In this document: positions 27,062 through 36,419 of the stretch, piece by piece | Layout of the letters: the number at the start of each line of letters is the position of its first letter | How positions within the stretch are numbered: the stretch's first letter is position 1 | Assembly: GCA_039028935.1 (NCBI GenBank) | Contig: JBCCHD010000007.1 | Span: forward strand, 62,001-126,000 | DNA from: Pseudomonadota bacterium | GTDB lineage: Bacteria > Pseudomonadota > Gammaproteobacteria > Steroidobacterales > SZUA-146 | Reading direction: 5' to 3' | DNA: 64,000 nt | The notes under the pieces: generated by a model | Told to the model about the DNA's origin: nothing | The model's database searches: none | Seen by the model: the letters and a program-made list of their open reading frames with translations, nothing else | Position numbers and translations under genes: made by a program

Positions 27062-27760
27062 ATGAGTGACAATGAATCAACGTCCGTGATCGGCGCGATC
27101 ACCAAGCAAGCACAGGTCATTCTGACGCTCTTTTACCTGTCGACGGTGGCCATCGGAATGCTTTACTACCACCAAAAGTATTCCGAGTTTGGGATCAATA
27201 TTTTCCAGTACGCTGATATCCTACATTTTCTGGTCGCGCCATTTGAAGATGCGTATATTATTCGACTGTGTCTGGTTGCCATTGTGGTGTTGGCGTTCGG
27301 CTACTCGGTCGACCGTTTTTCGATGCAGCACTTTCCAAGGCTATACCGCGCCAGCTATTGGAATCTCAATGACAAGCCGTGGTTTGAAACCTTTAAAACA
27401 ACGTCCTGGCTATTGTCGTTGGTGGCCCTCATTGTGATTAACTCTTATTCGTACGGCGCAAAATCAAAGGACAAAATCTTGGCGCGAGCACCCGTGACGG
27501 TGACGTTTGAGGACGGCAGCACGATGACAGGACGCATGATTGGCAAAGCGAGCGATACGGTATTTTTGATTGATGGCGATTTGGTCAGAGCCATTCCGAT
27601 GCAAGCGCTGGTGCGTGACTTGACGGTAGGCCGACTTGACGGTATCGCGCCCGAGGCCCGCCCGGCGACGACCGCCGCCAATCCAGCGAATGTGTTGGAT
27701 GACCGTGTGCGCTCAAAAAAGTCCAGCGCGGTGCAAGCGGAGACAGAAACACGCGAGTAA
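27062..27760 (+). CDS. Inner-membrane protein of unknown function
   Basis: A 232-residue protein with three hydrophobic segments in the first 140 residues (about AQVILTLFYLSTVAIGMLYYH, IIRLCLVAIVVLAFGYSV, and TSWLLSLVALIVINSYSYGA). A soluble C-terminal part follows, VTVTFEDGSTMTGRMIGKASDTVFLIDGDLVRAIPMQAL, which reads like a small beta barrel. No family recognised. It faces the HD phosphodiesterase gene tail to tail. Confidence 0.72.
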   Translation: MSDNESTSVIGAITKQAQVILTLFYLSTVAIGMLYYHQKYSEFGINIFQYADILHFLVAPFEDAYIIRLCLVAIVVLAFGYSVDRFSMQHFPRLYRASYWNLNDKPWFETFKTTSWLLSLVALIVINSYSYGAKSKDKILARAPVTVTFEDGSTMTGRMIGKASDTVFLIDGDLVRAIPMQALVRDLTVGRLDGIAPEARPATTAANPANVLDDRVRSKKSSAVQAETETRE

Positions 27761-27772
27761 CCGTAGTAGTAG

Positions 27773-28771
27773 TTAGGCTTTTGGTAGCTCGCTGAGTTTG
27801 AGCGCAACCATTTTTTGCGTATCGCTCAGGCTATCTTCTTCGACTGTGAACACCGGTGGTGTGCGCCGAAGCCGACCGAGGTCGTCAGATACAAGCAGAT
27901 TTTTGAGAAACTCTAGGTTTTTCTCAATGCCCGCGGCGTACGGATCGCCATCCGGGAACCAAGCACCGAGGTAACGCATTGCGTTATCAAAGGTGCCTTT
28001 GAGGCGTTCGCGCGTCACGTTTTCATAAAACATGGGCGTTTTCTTGAGCAAGTCTTCGCCGGACTGATACTCAACGCGAGTCGTTCCGTCGTGCTGTTCG
28101 CTGATGGCGACACCACCGAGAACAAACTCCGAGTAGAGTCGGTCGCGACACTTTTCCAGGTAGCAGCGGTCCGCCATTTGCGCGACTAAGTCGGCGGTTC
28201 CCAGCAGCTTGCCCATAATGCGATAACGCGGGTCAGAAAACTGCAGCGCATTAAGATCCACCTCGTAGCCGGTGTAGTGCACTAACTGAACCGTGTCGTT
28301 GATATGCGCGTCCATTTCAAACTGCGGCATGAAGCGTTCGAGAAACCGGGCGCTGCGCGATACATGACTCTTGGTGTACTGCGCACCGTTAACAAATTCG
28401 AGATCGTCTGATTTGCGAATATAGCCGGCGTCATGGAAAAGCGCGGCGACGATGCCGACCATGCACAGTTCATGACCCAATTTTTCACTGGCCGGTGCGG
28501 CACGCTCTTGGCCGCCAAGAATGCGCGCCATCGCGAGCGTCACGTCGAGCGAATGCTGCATGTCGTGGTAGATCGTGTCGCAGCCAGCGTAACCGGGCAG
28601 CTCGCCCTCAAAGAGTTGCCGGAATATGTCAAACGCTCGGGACATGCGCGAGTGGTCTTCGCCCGCGAAGCACTCGTCGAAAATATCGATTACGGCCTCT
28701 CGTACCGCGTACGGATTTGAGACCTGTACGGTGCCGGTTACGTCGTAATCGCTGTTGCGCGAATTGTCCAC
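27773..28771 (-). CDS. HD-domain protein, class I-like cyclic nucleotide phosphodiesterase
   Basis: A 332-residue cytosolic metal-dependent phosphohydrolase. The first metal motif is YHDMQHSLDVTLAMARIL, close to the HNxxH signature of class I cyclic nucleotide phosphodiesterases; the second is ALFHDAGYIRKS (HD). Further conserved features follow at HINDTVQLVHYTGYEVDLN and LLGTADLVAQMADRCYLEK, the later Asp and helix of the family. The substrate could be cAMP or another nucleotide; the sequence alone does not decide. The next gene on the strand is xthA, read away from it. Confidence 0.8.
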   Translation of the reverse strand: MDNSRNSDYDVTGTVQVSNPYAVREAVIDIFDECFAGEDHSRMSRAFDIFRQLFEGELPGYAGCDTIYHDMQHSLDVTLAMARILGGQERAAPASEKLGHELCMVGIVAALFHDAGYIRKSDDLEFVNGAQYTKSHVSRSARFLERFMPQFEMDAHINDTVQLVHYTGYEVDLNALQFSDPRYRIMGKLLGTADLVAQMADRCYLEKCRDRLYSEFVLGGVAISEQHDGTTRVEYQSGEDLLKKTPMFYENVTRERLKGTFDNAMRYLGAWFPDGDPYAAGIEKNLEFLKNLLVSDDLGRLRRTPPVFTVEEDSLSDTQKMVALKLSELPKA

Positions 28772-28889
28772 TCACAAACTCCAATGGAATGCCCCCAAGT
28801 CTAGGAAATATATAGGGCAAACGCGAGGCAAGGAGGCCGTAAAATGCGTGTTTTATGGCCCTCAAAGAGCCCAAAACAGACAATTTTTT

Positions 28890-29681
28890 CTAAACTGTGA
28901 ACTCGGCCACAATCGGCGCGTGATCGGACGGACGCTCCCAGCCTCTTGGGGTCTTATCGATCGTGCTGTGAGTGAGTGATGCGGTGAGTGCAGCGGAGGT
29001 TAACAGCAGGTCGATGCGGACGCCGCGGTTGCGGCGAAAGCCAGCCGCTCGGTAGTCCCACCAACTAAACAGTGCGGGTGCCTGATCGAAGGCACGAAAG
29101 CTGTCCGTGAGACCGAGCGACAGCAATCGTTCGTAGGCCGCGCGCTCAGCGGGAGACACCAGCACCTGTCCTTCCCACGCGATTGGATCGTGCACATCGT
29201 CATCGGTCGGAGCGATGTTGAAATCGCCCATTACAATGAGCTTTGAATGGGCGCGAATCTCTTGTGCCAGATGGTGCTCAAGATGCTGCAGCCAGTCGAG
29301 CTTGTAGCGATATTTATCCGAGTCAGGCGTGGCGCCATTGGGTACATACAAGTTGGCGATGCGTAGGTCACCGAGGGTTGTGATAATCACGCGTCGCTGC
29401 GGATCGTCTAGGCCCGGTAGGTCGGTTACGATTGACTGCGGACGGCCAACGCGATTTGTCACCGTCTCGGTACGCATGAGCATTGCCACGCCGTTGTAGG
29501 TTTTCTGCCCGTTGAACACCACATCGAAACCCGCCTTGTTGAGCGCCTCAACCGGAAAGTCAGCATCGGGTGTTTTGGTCTCCTGCAGCCCGAGAATATC
29601 CACACCGGTATTGTCGAGCCACTTGATGACTTGGGGCAGGCGTACACGCAGTGAGTTGACATTCCAGCTTGCGATTTTCAT
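28890..29681 (-). CDS. xthA: Exodeoxyribonuclease III
   Basis: An AP endonuclease and 3' to 5' exonuclease in base-excision repair. The full family pattern is present over 263 residues: MKIASWNVNSLRVRL, GLQETKT with the metal-binding Glu, LIVMGDFNIAP (Asp and Asn), RAAGFRRNRGVRIDLLL, and the terminal SDHAPIVAEF with the catalytic Asp-His. It is a standalone gene with no leader features. Confidence 0.96.
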   Translation of the reverse strand: MKIASWNVNSLRVRLPQVIKWLDNTGVDILGLQETKTPDADFPVEALNKAGFDVVFNGQKTYNGVAMLMRTETVTNRVGRPQSIVTDLPGLDDPQRRVIITTLGDLRIANLYVPNGATPDSDKYRYKLDWLQHLEHHLAQEIRAHSKLIVMGDFNIAPTDDDVHDPIAWEGQVLVSPAERAAYERLLSLGLTDSFRAFDQAPALFSWWDYRAAGFRRNRGVRIDLLLTSAALTASLTHSTIDKTPRGWERPSDHAPIVAEFTV

Positions 29682-29847
29682 GACGTGTGCTCCCCCGATT
29701 GATGGTCAGTCTTTTTAAAATCGATCCGGTGTGATGATGCGCACGCGCCCCAACGATAACGGCCAACTGCCCCGCTGGCGTGGGTGCTGACCGTGTTACC
29801 GTGCACCGTTAGACAGAGTGTAGGCGGAAGTCGCCGGCCGGTGGAGT

Positions 29848-31878
29848 TTATGTCGCGGCCAGTCCGTTGTGTCGGATGAGCGCATCAACAGTCGGCTCGC
29901 GCCCCCGAAAGGCGGTAAACGCGTCCATGGCATCGACCGATCCGCCTTTTTCAAGAATGCAGTGCTTGAAGCGCTGGCCTGTCGTTTGATCGAGAATGTG
30001 GGTGTCTTCAAAGGCGCTGAACGCATCGGCCGACAGCACTTCGGCCCATTTATAGCTGTAGTAGCCTGCGGCATATCCCCCTGCAAAAATGTGCGAGAAC
30101 GCATTGGCGAAACGATTGTTGGGTGACACCGGCACTACCGACACCTCTTCGCGCACTTCATGCAGAATGTCCTCATAGTGTTGACCCGGCGGCTCAAGAT
30201 GCAGGCGCATGTCAAACAGCGCAAATTCAAGCTGACGAACCGACTGAAGCCCGGCGTGAAAGGTGCGTGTGCCGAGTAGTTTGTCAAACAACGCTTCCGG
30301 CATGGGTTCGCCTGTTTCGTAATGACCACTGATGAGGCTCAACGTATCGCGCTGCCAAGCAAAGTTCTCGAGGAATTGGCTAGGCAGTTCCACCGCATCC
30401 CAAGGTACGCCGTTAATGCCCGCGATACCCGGATACGCGACTTTGCTGAGCAGCAAGTGCAGTGTGTGGCCAAATTCGTGGAAGAGGGTGACAATTTCAC
30501 TGTGCGTCAGCAGCGCAGGCCGGTCGCCCGACGGTGGCATGAAATTACACACCAGGTAGGCGACTGCTGAACTGTCTGGGCCGTTAATGCGGTTGTGGCC
30601 GATGCACTCATCCATCCATGCGCCGCCGCGTTTTTTACTGCGTGCAAACAGGTCTGTATAGAATCGACCCGCGCGCTGACCGTCGCTACCGGTGACTTCA
30701 AACAAGCGCACATCGTCGTGCCAAGCTGTTGCGGCATCGAGTGGGCGAATGGTGATTCCGAAAATTTTACCCGTGATGTCGAACATGCCTTCGAGCGCTT
30801 TTTCAAGCGGAAAATAGGGCCGTAATGATTCATCGGAAATCTCAAAACGGTCTTCGCGGAGTCGTTCCGCGTAGTACGAAATGTCCCACGGTTTGAGTTC
30901 GCTCCCCGCAAAATCTTGTAAATCGCGAAACTCACGTTCAGCGGCTGGGCGGCTGCGACCGGCCAGATCGCGCACAAAATGCACGACCTGTTCACCCGAC
31001 GCGGCCATCTTCTTAGCCAGTGAATACTCCGAGTAATGGTCAAAGCCGAGTGCCGTCGCGAGCTCTTGGCGCAATGCCAACGTTTCTTCGATGATCGGCG
31101 TGTTGTCATAGGCATCGTCGTGCACGCTTCCGGCGGAGGCGCGTGTCGACCAGGCGTTGTAGAACCGCTCGCGCAGTGTGGCGTTTTTGGCATGCGACAG
31201 AACAGCAAAATACGCCGGAAAATCGAGGCCAAAATACCAACCGGTCAGGTCACGATCGCGCGCTTCTTGTGACGCCCGAGCCAGAGCGCTCGGCGGTAGG
31301 CCTTCAAGTTCTTCGTCCGACTCGGTGTGGTAGTGCCAGGCGTTTGAGCAGTCGAGTACGTTTTCTTCAAATTTCGAGCGTAGCGCCGACAGACGCAGCT
31401 GGATTTGCGTAAATTTCTCGCGCTCGTGCGGCTCGAGCGCGACGCCGGCGAGCGTAAAGTCGATCAGCGCGAGATCGAGTAGGCGGGCCTGCTCGGCCGA
31501 CAGCGCGTCGGTCTCTCGGACAGTCTGATAGGCTTGATACAGCGCCTGGTTCTGACCCACTTCTGACCAAAACGCGGTGATCTTTTCTAGACATGCATTG
31601 TGCGCTTCGCGCAGTGCATCGTTGCTCATGACCGAGTTTAAATGACTGATTGGCGACCAAACACGCGCGAACTGGTGGCTCATGATTTCGAGTGGTTCGA
31701 CGATATCAGTAAAGGTGCGCGGTGTGGTCTCACGCAGCACCGAGTCGATCAGCGCGCGGGACCGGTCGAGCACGTGCTCAATGGCTGTGGTGGCCTCCTC
31801 AGCACCCACGCGCGAAAAATCGGGTAGATCGTCCAATATCAATAAAGGGCTAATCGACTTATCGTATTCAAGCGTCAT
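29848..31878 (-). CDS. prlC: Oligopeptidase A (M3 zinc metallopeptidase)
   Basis: A cytosolic peptidase that degrades signal peptides and other short peptides. The HEFGHTLH zinc motif is present and LFHEFGHTLHLLLSKV matches the M3 family core. Other family segments are AGRFYTDLFARSKKRGGAWMDE, VELPSQFLENFAWQ (the downstream Glu ligand) and the C-terminal FSHIFAGGYAAGYYSYKWAEVLSADAFSAFE. The 676-residue length matches PrlC. The ATG at 31878 has GGATG upstream. It lies 166 bases from xthA, both on the minus strand. Confidence 0.96.
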   Translation of the reverse strand: MTLEYDKSISPLLILDDLPDFSRVGAEEATTAIEHVLDRSRALIDSVLRETTPRTFTDIVEPLEIMSHQFARVWSPISHLNSVMSNDALREAHNACLEKITAFWSEVGQNQALYQAYQTVRETDALSAEQARLLDLALIDFTLAGVALEPHEREKFTQIQLRLSALRSKFEENVLDCSNAWHYHTESDEELEGLPPSALARASQEARDRDLTGWYFGLDFPAYFAVLSHAKNATLRERFYNAWSTRASAGSVHDDAYDNTPIIEETLALRQELATALGFDHYSEYSLAKKMAASGEQVVHFVRDLAGRSRPAAEREFRDLQDFAGSELKPWDISYYAERLREDRFEISDESLRPYFPLEKALEGMFDITGKIFGITIRPLDAATAWHDDVRLFEVTGSDGQRAGRFYTDLFARSKKRGGAWMDECIGHNRINGPDSSAVAYLVCNFMPPSGDRPALLTHSEIVTLFHEFGHTLHLLLSKVAYPGIAGINGVPWDAVELPSQFLENFAWQRDTLSLISGHYETGEPMPEALFDKLLGTRTFHAGLQSVRQLEFALFDMRLHLEPPGQHYEDILHEVREEVSVVPVSPNNRFANAFSHIFAGGYAAGYYSYKWAEVLSADAFSAFEDTHILDQTTGQRFKHCILEKGGSVDAMDAFTAFRGREPTVDALIRHNGLAAT

Positions 31879-32181
31879 AAATCATCCAGGTGAATTCCCA
31901 ACTGCCGCCGATGGTAAAGCAAATGTTCACCCTCGCCAATTGGTGACCGTTGCATTTTCGCCCCTTTTCTTGCGGTTTTGCCCTATCTTCTTTCCGAACC
32001 GAACGCGCTGATACGGTTTTGATTCGACGGCACTTCGCAAGGCACGTTGATGCTCGGTCGGCGTGGGGTAGTGATGATGAGGTGAAAGCGCGCCGAAACG
32101 CTCGTTGGACGCGACCGAATTTACCCACACACGACGCGAACGGGTTACTATTGAGCGCTGTCTAAAACAACAGGAAGAAAC
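31879..32181. other. Divergent intergenic region between prlC and the oligopeptidase B gene
   Basis: The region carries a weak -10-like TTACTAT near 32143 before the plus-strand gene. A minus-strand open frame over it has basic, Ser-rich composition without family features and was not kept. No terminator is expected here because the genes diverge. Confidence 0.4.
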
Positions 32182-34335
32182 ATGCGCATCCTCGCCCCAA
32201 TTTTGGCGCTCTGGCTACTGACACTGGCCAGTGCGTGCACGTCAACCGATTCCGTTTCCAGCCCATCGCCTGACAAAGGGTCTTCTATGAATACACCGCC
32301 GATCGCCAAAGTCGCGCCGCATTCCCTGACGGCGCATGGTCACACACGGGTTGATCCGTACTATTGGATGCGCGATGACGCTCGGGAAGACACGGAGGTG
32401 CTGGCGTATCTGGAGGCCGAAAACGCGTTCATGAAAACGCAGATGTCGCACACCGAAGAGCTCCAAGAACAACTGTTTGACGAGTTGAGTGCACGCATCA
32501 AGCCCGATGATACGAGCGTGCCGGTTCGATATGGCGATTACGAATACTGGACTGAATACCGCGAAGGATTGGAGTACCCCATCTATAAGCGGCGTGATCC
32601 GGACGGTTCAGGCGAGCAAGTCATTTTGGATGTCAATGCGCTGGCTGAGCCGTTTGACTACTACAACGTCAGTGCAACGGAAGTCAGTGACAACGGCGAG
32701 TGGTTGGCGTATGCCGAAGATACGGTGAGTCGCGGAGAATATCAGCTACGTTTTAAGAATCTCAAAACGGGTAACACGCTCGACACCCGTATTCCGATGG
32801 TATCGGGATCTGTGGCCTGGGCCAGTGACAATCAGACGGTGTACTACGTGCGACTGCAGGACGACACACTCATCCCCTATCAGGTCTATCGCCATTCCAT
32901 TGGCGACGATCCAGCCAATGATGTGAAGGTCTTTGAAGAATCCGATAGCACGTTTTTCGTATGGATGAGTCGCACCCGAGACGGTAATCACATTCAAATC
33001 GGTTCCTCGAGCACGCTATCTTCTGAGATGCAGCTCATCGATGCGCACGACGCGGCGGCGTCTGCGGTAACGGTGCTGCCTCGCGAATCCGATCACGAGT
33101 ATTTTATTGAGCCGCGAGGTGATCATGCCTTGATTCTCACTAATTGGATGGCGCCCAATTTTCGCCTGATGAAATCAAAGCTGGCCACAATCAGTGACAA
33201 GTCAACCTGGAAAGAGGTAGTGGCCACCAAGGACGATGTTCTGCTCAGTCGATTTCAGACGTTTAACGACTTTTTGGTGCTTGAGCAGACCGAGGAGGGC
33301 ATCAATACGCTCACCATCTTGCCCGACGGCGGTGAGTCGTTCGTGATCGACTCCGACGAAGCCGCTTATGCCGCCTCCATTGATGCCAATCCCAATATGG
33401 ACAGCCATGTGTTTCGTTATCGCTACGAGTCGCTGGCCACACCCGATTCGATCATCGATTACGACCTTAAAACGGGCAAGAAGACGATTCGCAAGCAGCA
33501 ATATGCTGGCCCCGATTTTGATTCGACTGATTACGAAACCGCGCGCATTAATACCATCGCCCGTGACGGTACGGCCGTACCGGTCTCACTACTGTACAAG
33601 AAGGGGCTCAAACCCGATGGGTCTCACCCCCTTTATTTGCTCGGATACGGTTCGTACGGCTCGACCTATGAGCCTGGGTTTCGTAGCCAACGCATGAGTA
33701 TGGTGGATCGAGGCGTGGTGTTTGCCTTGGCGCATATCCGCGGTGGACAAGAGAAAGGTCGCCAATGGTATGAGGACGGCAAGCTGCTCAAAAAGAAGAA
33801 CACGTTCACCGATTTTATCGACGTCGCTGAAGATTTGAAGGCGCGTGGGTGGGCGCATCCGGACAAACTGGTGGGCACCGGGCGTAGTGCTGGTGGCTTG
33901 CTCATTGGGGCGGTGGCCAATATGGCTCCCGAGACGTTCGCCATCTTGCTAACCGAAGTACCGTTTGTGGATGTCGTGACCACCATGCTCGATGAGTCGA
34001 TACCGCTTACAACGTTTGAGTTTGATGAATGGGGCAATCCAAAAGATAAGGCGTACTACGACTATATGCTGTCTTATTCGCCCTATGATCAGATCGAGGC
34101 CAAAGACTATCCCCACATGCTGGTCAGTACCGGCCTATGGGATCCGGCTGTGCAGTATTGGGAGCCGGCAAAATGGGTCGCCAAACTGCGCGCAACAAAG
34201 ACTGACGATAACCGTCTGCTTTTTTATACCGATATGAACGCCGGTCACCGAGGATCGGCGGGCCGCTTTAAGCGCCAGCGAGATTTTGCGATCAAGTATG
34301 CTTTTATGTTTGATTTGCTCGACATTGACTTCTAA
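32182..34335 (+). CDS. ptrB: Oligopeptidase B-type S9 peptidase with lipoprotein signal
   Basis: A prolyl-oligopeptidase family serine peptidase (717 residues): a beta-propeller followed by the alpha/beta catalytic domain. Seen: HTRVDPYYWMRDDARED (the conserved start), LLGYGSYGSTYEPGF, GGQEKGRQWYEDGKLLKKKNTFTDFIDVAE, nucleophile GTGRSAGGLLIG, and NAGHRGSAGRF with the catalytic His. These fit oligopeptidase B, which cleaves after Arg/Lys. The N-terminus LLTLASAC is a lipobox, so it should be membrane-anchored outside the cytoplasm, unlike cytosolic E. coli PtrB. An internal ATG at 32287 would give a form without the signal. Confidence 0.9.
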   Translation: MRILAPILALWLLTLASACTSTDSVSSPSPDKGSSMNTPPIAKVAPHSLTAHGHTRVDPYYWMRDDAREDTEVLAYLEAENAFMKTQMSHTEELQEQLFDELSARIKPDDTSVPVRYGDYEYWTEYREGLEYPIYKRRDPDGSGEQVILDVNALAEPFDYYNVSATEVSDNGEWLAYAEDTVSRGEYQLRFKNLKTGNTLDTRIPMVSGSVAWASDNQTVYYVRLQDDTLIPYQVYRHSIGDDPANDVKVFEESDSTFFVWMSRTRDGNHIQIGSSSTLSSEMQLIDAHDAAASAVTVLPRESDHEYFIEPRGDHALILTNWMAPNFRLMKSKLATISDKSTWKEVVATKDDVLLSRFQTFNDFLVLEQTEEGINTLTILPDGGESFVIDSDEAAYAASIDANPNMDSHVFRYRYESLATPDSIIDYDLKTGKKTIRKQQYAGPDFDSTDYETARINTIARDGTAVPVSLLYKKGLKPDGSHPLYLLGYGSYGSTYEPGFRSQRMSMVDRGVVFALAHIRGGQEKGRQWYEDGKLLKKKNTFTDFIDVAEDLKARGWAHPDKLVGTGRSAGGLLIGAVANMAPETFAILLTEVPFVDVVTTMLDESIPLTTFEFDEWGNPKDKAYYDYMLSYSPYDQIEAKDYPHMLVSTGLWDPAVQYWEPAKWVAKLRATKTDDNRLLFYTDMNAGHRGSAGRFKRQRDFAIKYAFMFDLLDIDF

Positions 34336-34478
34336 ACGCACGAATGGTCTTTGCCGTTGGCGCTAGGTGAGGATCCGGGTTCTGTCGAACAACGGCTCGA
34401 TCAGGTGATGGCCGGTGAGGTTGAGTGGCGGTGACTTGGCATCACCGGCTGATGAGATGGTTGATCGGCAACGTGCGG

Positions 34479-35039
34479 TTACGTTAGCGATGCCAATCGT
34501 GCTCGGATGGCGTGTAGGCCCAGTGCGTTGAGTTTTTCAATGTTATTCGCGGGAATTTGATCGGGATTGGCATAACGCTTGAGCGCCGCTTCGACACTGG
34601 CCTCTCTTAGAAGGTGCAGCATCGGATAGGGGGAGCGATTCGTGAAATTTTCTGGGTCATTGTTCTTGGTGCCGGCAAATTGGTAGTCAGGATGAAAGCT
34701 GGCAACCTGATAAACACCGGCATGCGACAGTCTCACGAGCGCGTCGTCCGCCGCGTTGAGAAACTGGTTGTAGTCGAGAAACTGTGTGAGCACATGCGGA
34801 TGGATGAGCAGCGTGGTCGCGACTTCGGGATGCTGATCGAGATGCGACAATTCAGTCTCTAGGTCGCAGAGCAAATCGGCTTCGGTGGCGGCATCGGAGA
34901 CGCAAAAACGAATCGTCTCGAGCACGCGTTCGCGTCGAGCGAACGGGCATAGGTCCAGTTCAATAACGAAGTGATCGAGCCACTGTTGGGTCTGACGAAC
35001 CGCGGTCGCTGCGTTGATCAGTTCGTTATCCTGCATCAT
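34479..35039 (-). CDS. DUF1415 protein
   Basis: A protein of about 186 residues of the DUF1415 family, cytosolic and of unknown function. Conserved blocks: TQQWLDHFVIELDLCPFARRE, TTLLIHPHVLTQFLDYNQFLNAAD, VASFHPDYQFAGTKNNDPENFTNRSPYPMLHLLRE and YANPDQIPANNIEKLNALG. Two ATG codons (35039, 35036) are the natural start; a longer frame to 35081 would add 14 residues with no family match. Confidence 0.9.
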   Translation of the reverse strand: MMQDNELINAATAVRQTQQWLDHFVIELDLCPFARRERVLETIRFCVSDAATEADLLCDLETELSHLDQHPEVATTLLIHPHVLTQFLDYNQFLNAADDALVRLSHAGVYQVASFHPDYQFAGTKNNDPENFTNRSPYPMLHLLREASVEAALKRYANPDQIPANNIEKLNALGLHAIRARLASLT

Positions 35040-35132
35040 ACGTTGATCGTCGAGGTCGGCGTGGCCTCTCCCTTGTCCCATCCGCTAGCACGGCGCGAAC
35101 CTCGAATGACGGAAAACCTGGCATGACGCTAA

Positions 35133-35372
35133 TCAGAGAGGGTCTGACTCAGTCAAGGCGGGTTGGCAGCGGACTTGGTATCGTTCGCCGTCAATCTCGA
35201 TGATATCGCGGTCTACGATCTTCCGCCGTTTGCGGGTTTCAGGCTCATTGTTGACCTGAACATTGCCATCGGCGATGCGCTGTTTGGCTTCGCCGCCGCT
35301 CGTCGCTAGATTCTCGAGCTTAAGCAACTTGAACAGTTCAATGGGTTGATGGCTGATGTGGATAATATTGAT
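35133..35372 (-). CDS. YbcJ-like S4 RNA-binding protein with an ATC/ATT start
   Basis: A small S4-domain protein like E. coli YbcJ. The fold runs IHISHQPIELFKLLKLENL, SGGEAKQRIADGNVQVNNEPETRKRRKI and a short C-terminal strand. The only standard-type start in frame is TTG at 35327, which would remove the first helix needed by the fold. In-frame ATC (35372) or ATT (35366) after GGGGG (35378-35382) would restore it, like the ATT start known for infC. The upstream gene's stop codon (35374-35376) lies directly before it, so coupling is possible. The start is unproven. Confidence 0.75.
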   Translation of the reverse strand: MNIIHISHQPIELFKLLKLENLATSGGEAKQRIADGNVQVNNEPETRKRRKIVDRDIIEIDGERYQVRCQPALTESDPL

Positions 35373-35373
35373 G

Positions 35374-36279
35374 TCAGCCCCCGTAGCGTTTTATCAGCAC
35401 ATACGTCAGTCCAACCCCTAAGAGCACCGATACGGCAAAAGAGCCCAAGGCTTTCCAACGCATTTTTTTTGCAAAATCGCGGTTGGTAAACGGCGCGATT
35501 AAGAATGGACGCTTGTCTGGTGGCGCGCCGATCACATTAATGCCGGGAATCGTCGCATGGCGTCGTTTCTCGAGCGCGATTTGCTGACGGGCGTCCTCGC
35601 GCGCGACTTCCCACTCGGCTTGGTCTAGTACGCCATCGTTGTTGCTGTCAAAGCGATTAATCAACTCGGTTTGGTTTTTTTTCCAGTTGGTGATCAATCG
35701 CCGGATTTCATCCGCATCGTTCCAATCGTCAATCGCCTCATGCGTTTTGTGCAGTCCGATGACGCAAATGAGTTCATTCGGCATGATGAAGTACTCGCGA
35801 AAACGATAGTTTGTGCCGCGAAACGAACCTACGGTGCGGAGCGTGGCGGCTTGATTGCCGTTCCAGGTGCGTTTGTGCACGGGAAACACGTCGGCGCCCT
35901 CAGGATCAATGACGCAGGTGCCGGTCTCATCGCGTATCGCAAACAGCGAATCACTGGTTTCACTTTCCACATGCACCCAGTCATTATTGCGATTGCGCTC
36001 AACAACATACGACCACCACGCGCACTCTCGACCTGAGAGGGGGGATTGGATGGGTGGCCCGTCGAGCAATTCGGCGCGGCCTTCAAGCTCCACATAGCCT
36101 TGCTCAGCGGAACGGGCTTTAGAGGTGGGAACGTCCTCAAGGGTCCGAGCGCGAATAAGATAGCGAAACGCCCAGAACAGTGACAAACACAGCACAACGG
36201 CTAAACCACCGCCGATCATCAGGAAACCCTGGGTATCGGCGGTGGCAATGTTGTCACCGATGCGCGTAAGAAACCTCAT
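35374..36279 (-). CDS. Membrane protein with GIDE (MULAN-like) domain and EF-hand
   Basis: A protein of about 301 residues: an N-terminal membrane segment (IGGGLAVVLCLSLFWAFRYLI), a middle region GYVELEGRAELLDGPPIQSPLSGRECAWWSYVVERNRNN resembling the GIDE domain of MULAN-type E3 ligase homologues, an EF-hand loop DSNNDGVLDQAEW, and a C-terminal membrane segment (FAVSVLLGVGLTYVLI). No RING finger is present. The ATG at 36279 is preferred; an ATG at 36348 would add 23 residues. It lies directly after lemA, a common pairing. A role in envelope homeostasis is inferred from that pairing only. Confidence 0.75.
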   Translation of the reverse strand: MRFLTRIGDNIATADTQGFLMIGGGLAVVLCLSLFWAFRYLIRARTLEDVPTSKARSAEQGYVELEGRAELLDGPPIQSPLSGRECAWWSYVVERNRNNDWVHVESETSDSLFAIRDETGTCVIDPEGADVFPVHKRTWNGNQAATLRTVGSFRGTNYRFREYFIMPNELICVIGLHKTHEAIDDWNDADEIRRLITNWKKNQTELINRFDSNNDGVLDQAEWEVAREDARQQIALEKRRHATIPGINVIGAPPDKRPFLIAPFTNRDFAKKMRWKALGSFAVSVLLGVGLTYVLIKRYGG

Positions 36280-36419
36280 TTGCGGAGTGTGGTCGCGTGC
36301 TACTGCCAGTAACGTTACCGCGTCAATCGGCTCGATTGACCCGCGCATTGAGCGGCGAGCCGGTGAAACCGCACGCCACTAGGTTCGCTAGCTGTCCGCT
36401 CGACCGCGTGCATCCTGCG

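Noticed and set aside
26770-27120. Open frames on both strands in the 26.7-27.1 kb gap
   Set aside because: Neither has family features or a clear ribosome site, and the minus frame overlaps the real plus-strand membrane protein gene.
31868-32128. Minus-strand frame in the prlC/ptrB intergenic region
   Set aside because: Basic, Ser/Arg-rich translation typical of non-coding GC-rich DNA; it overlaps the prlC start.
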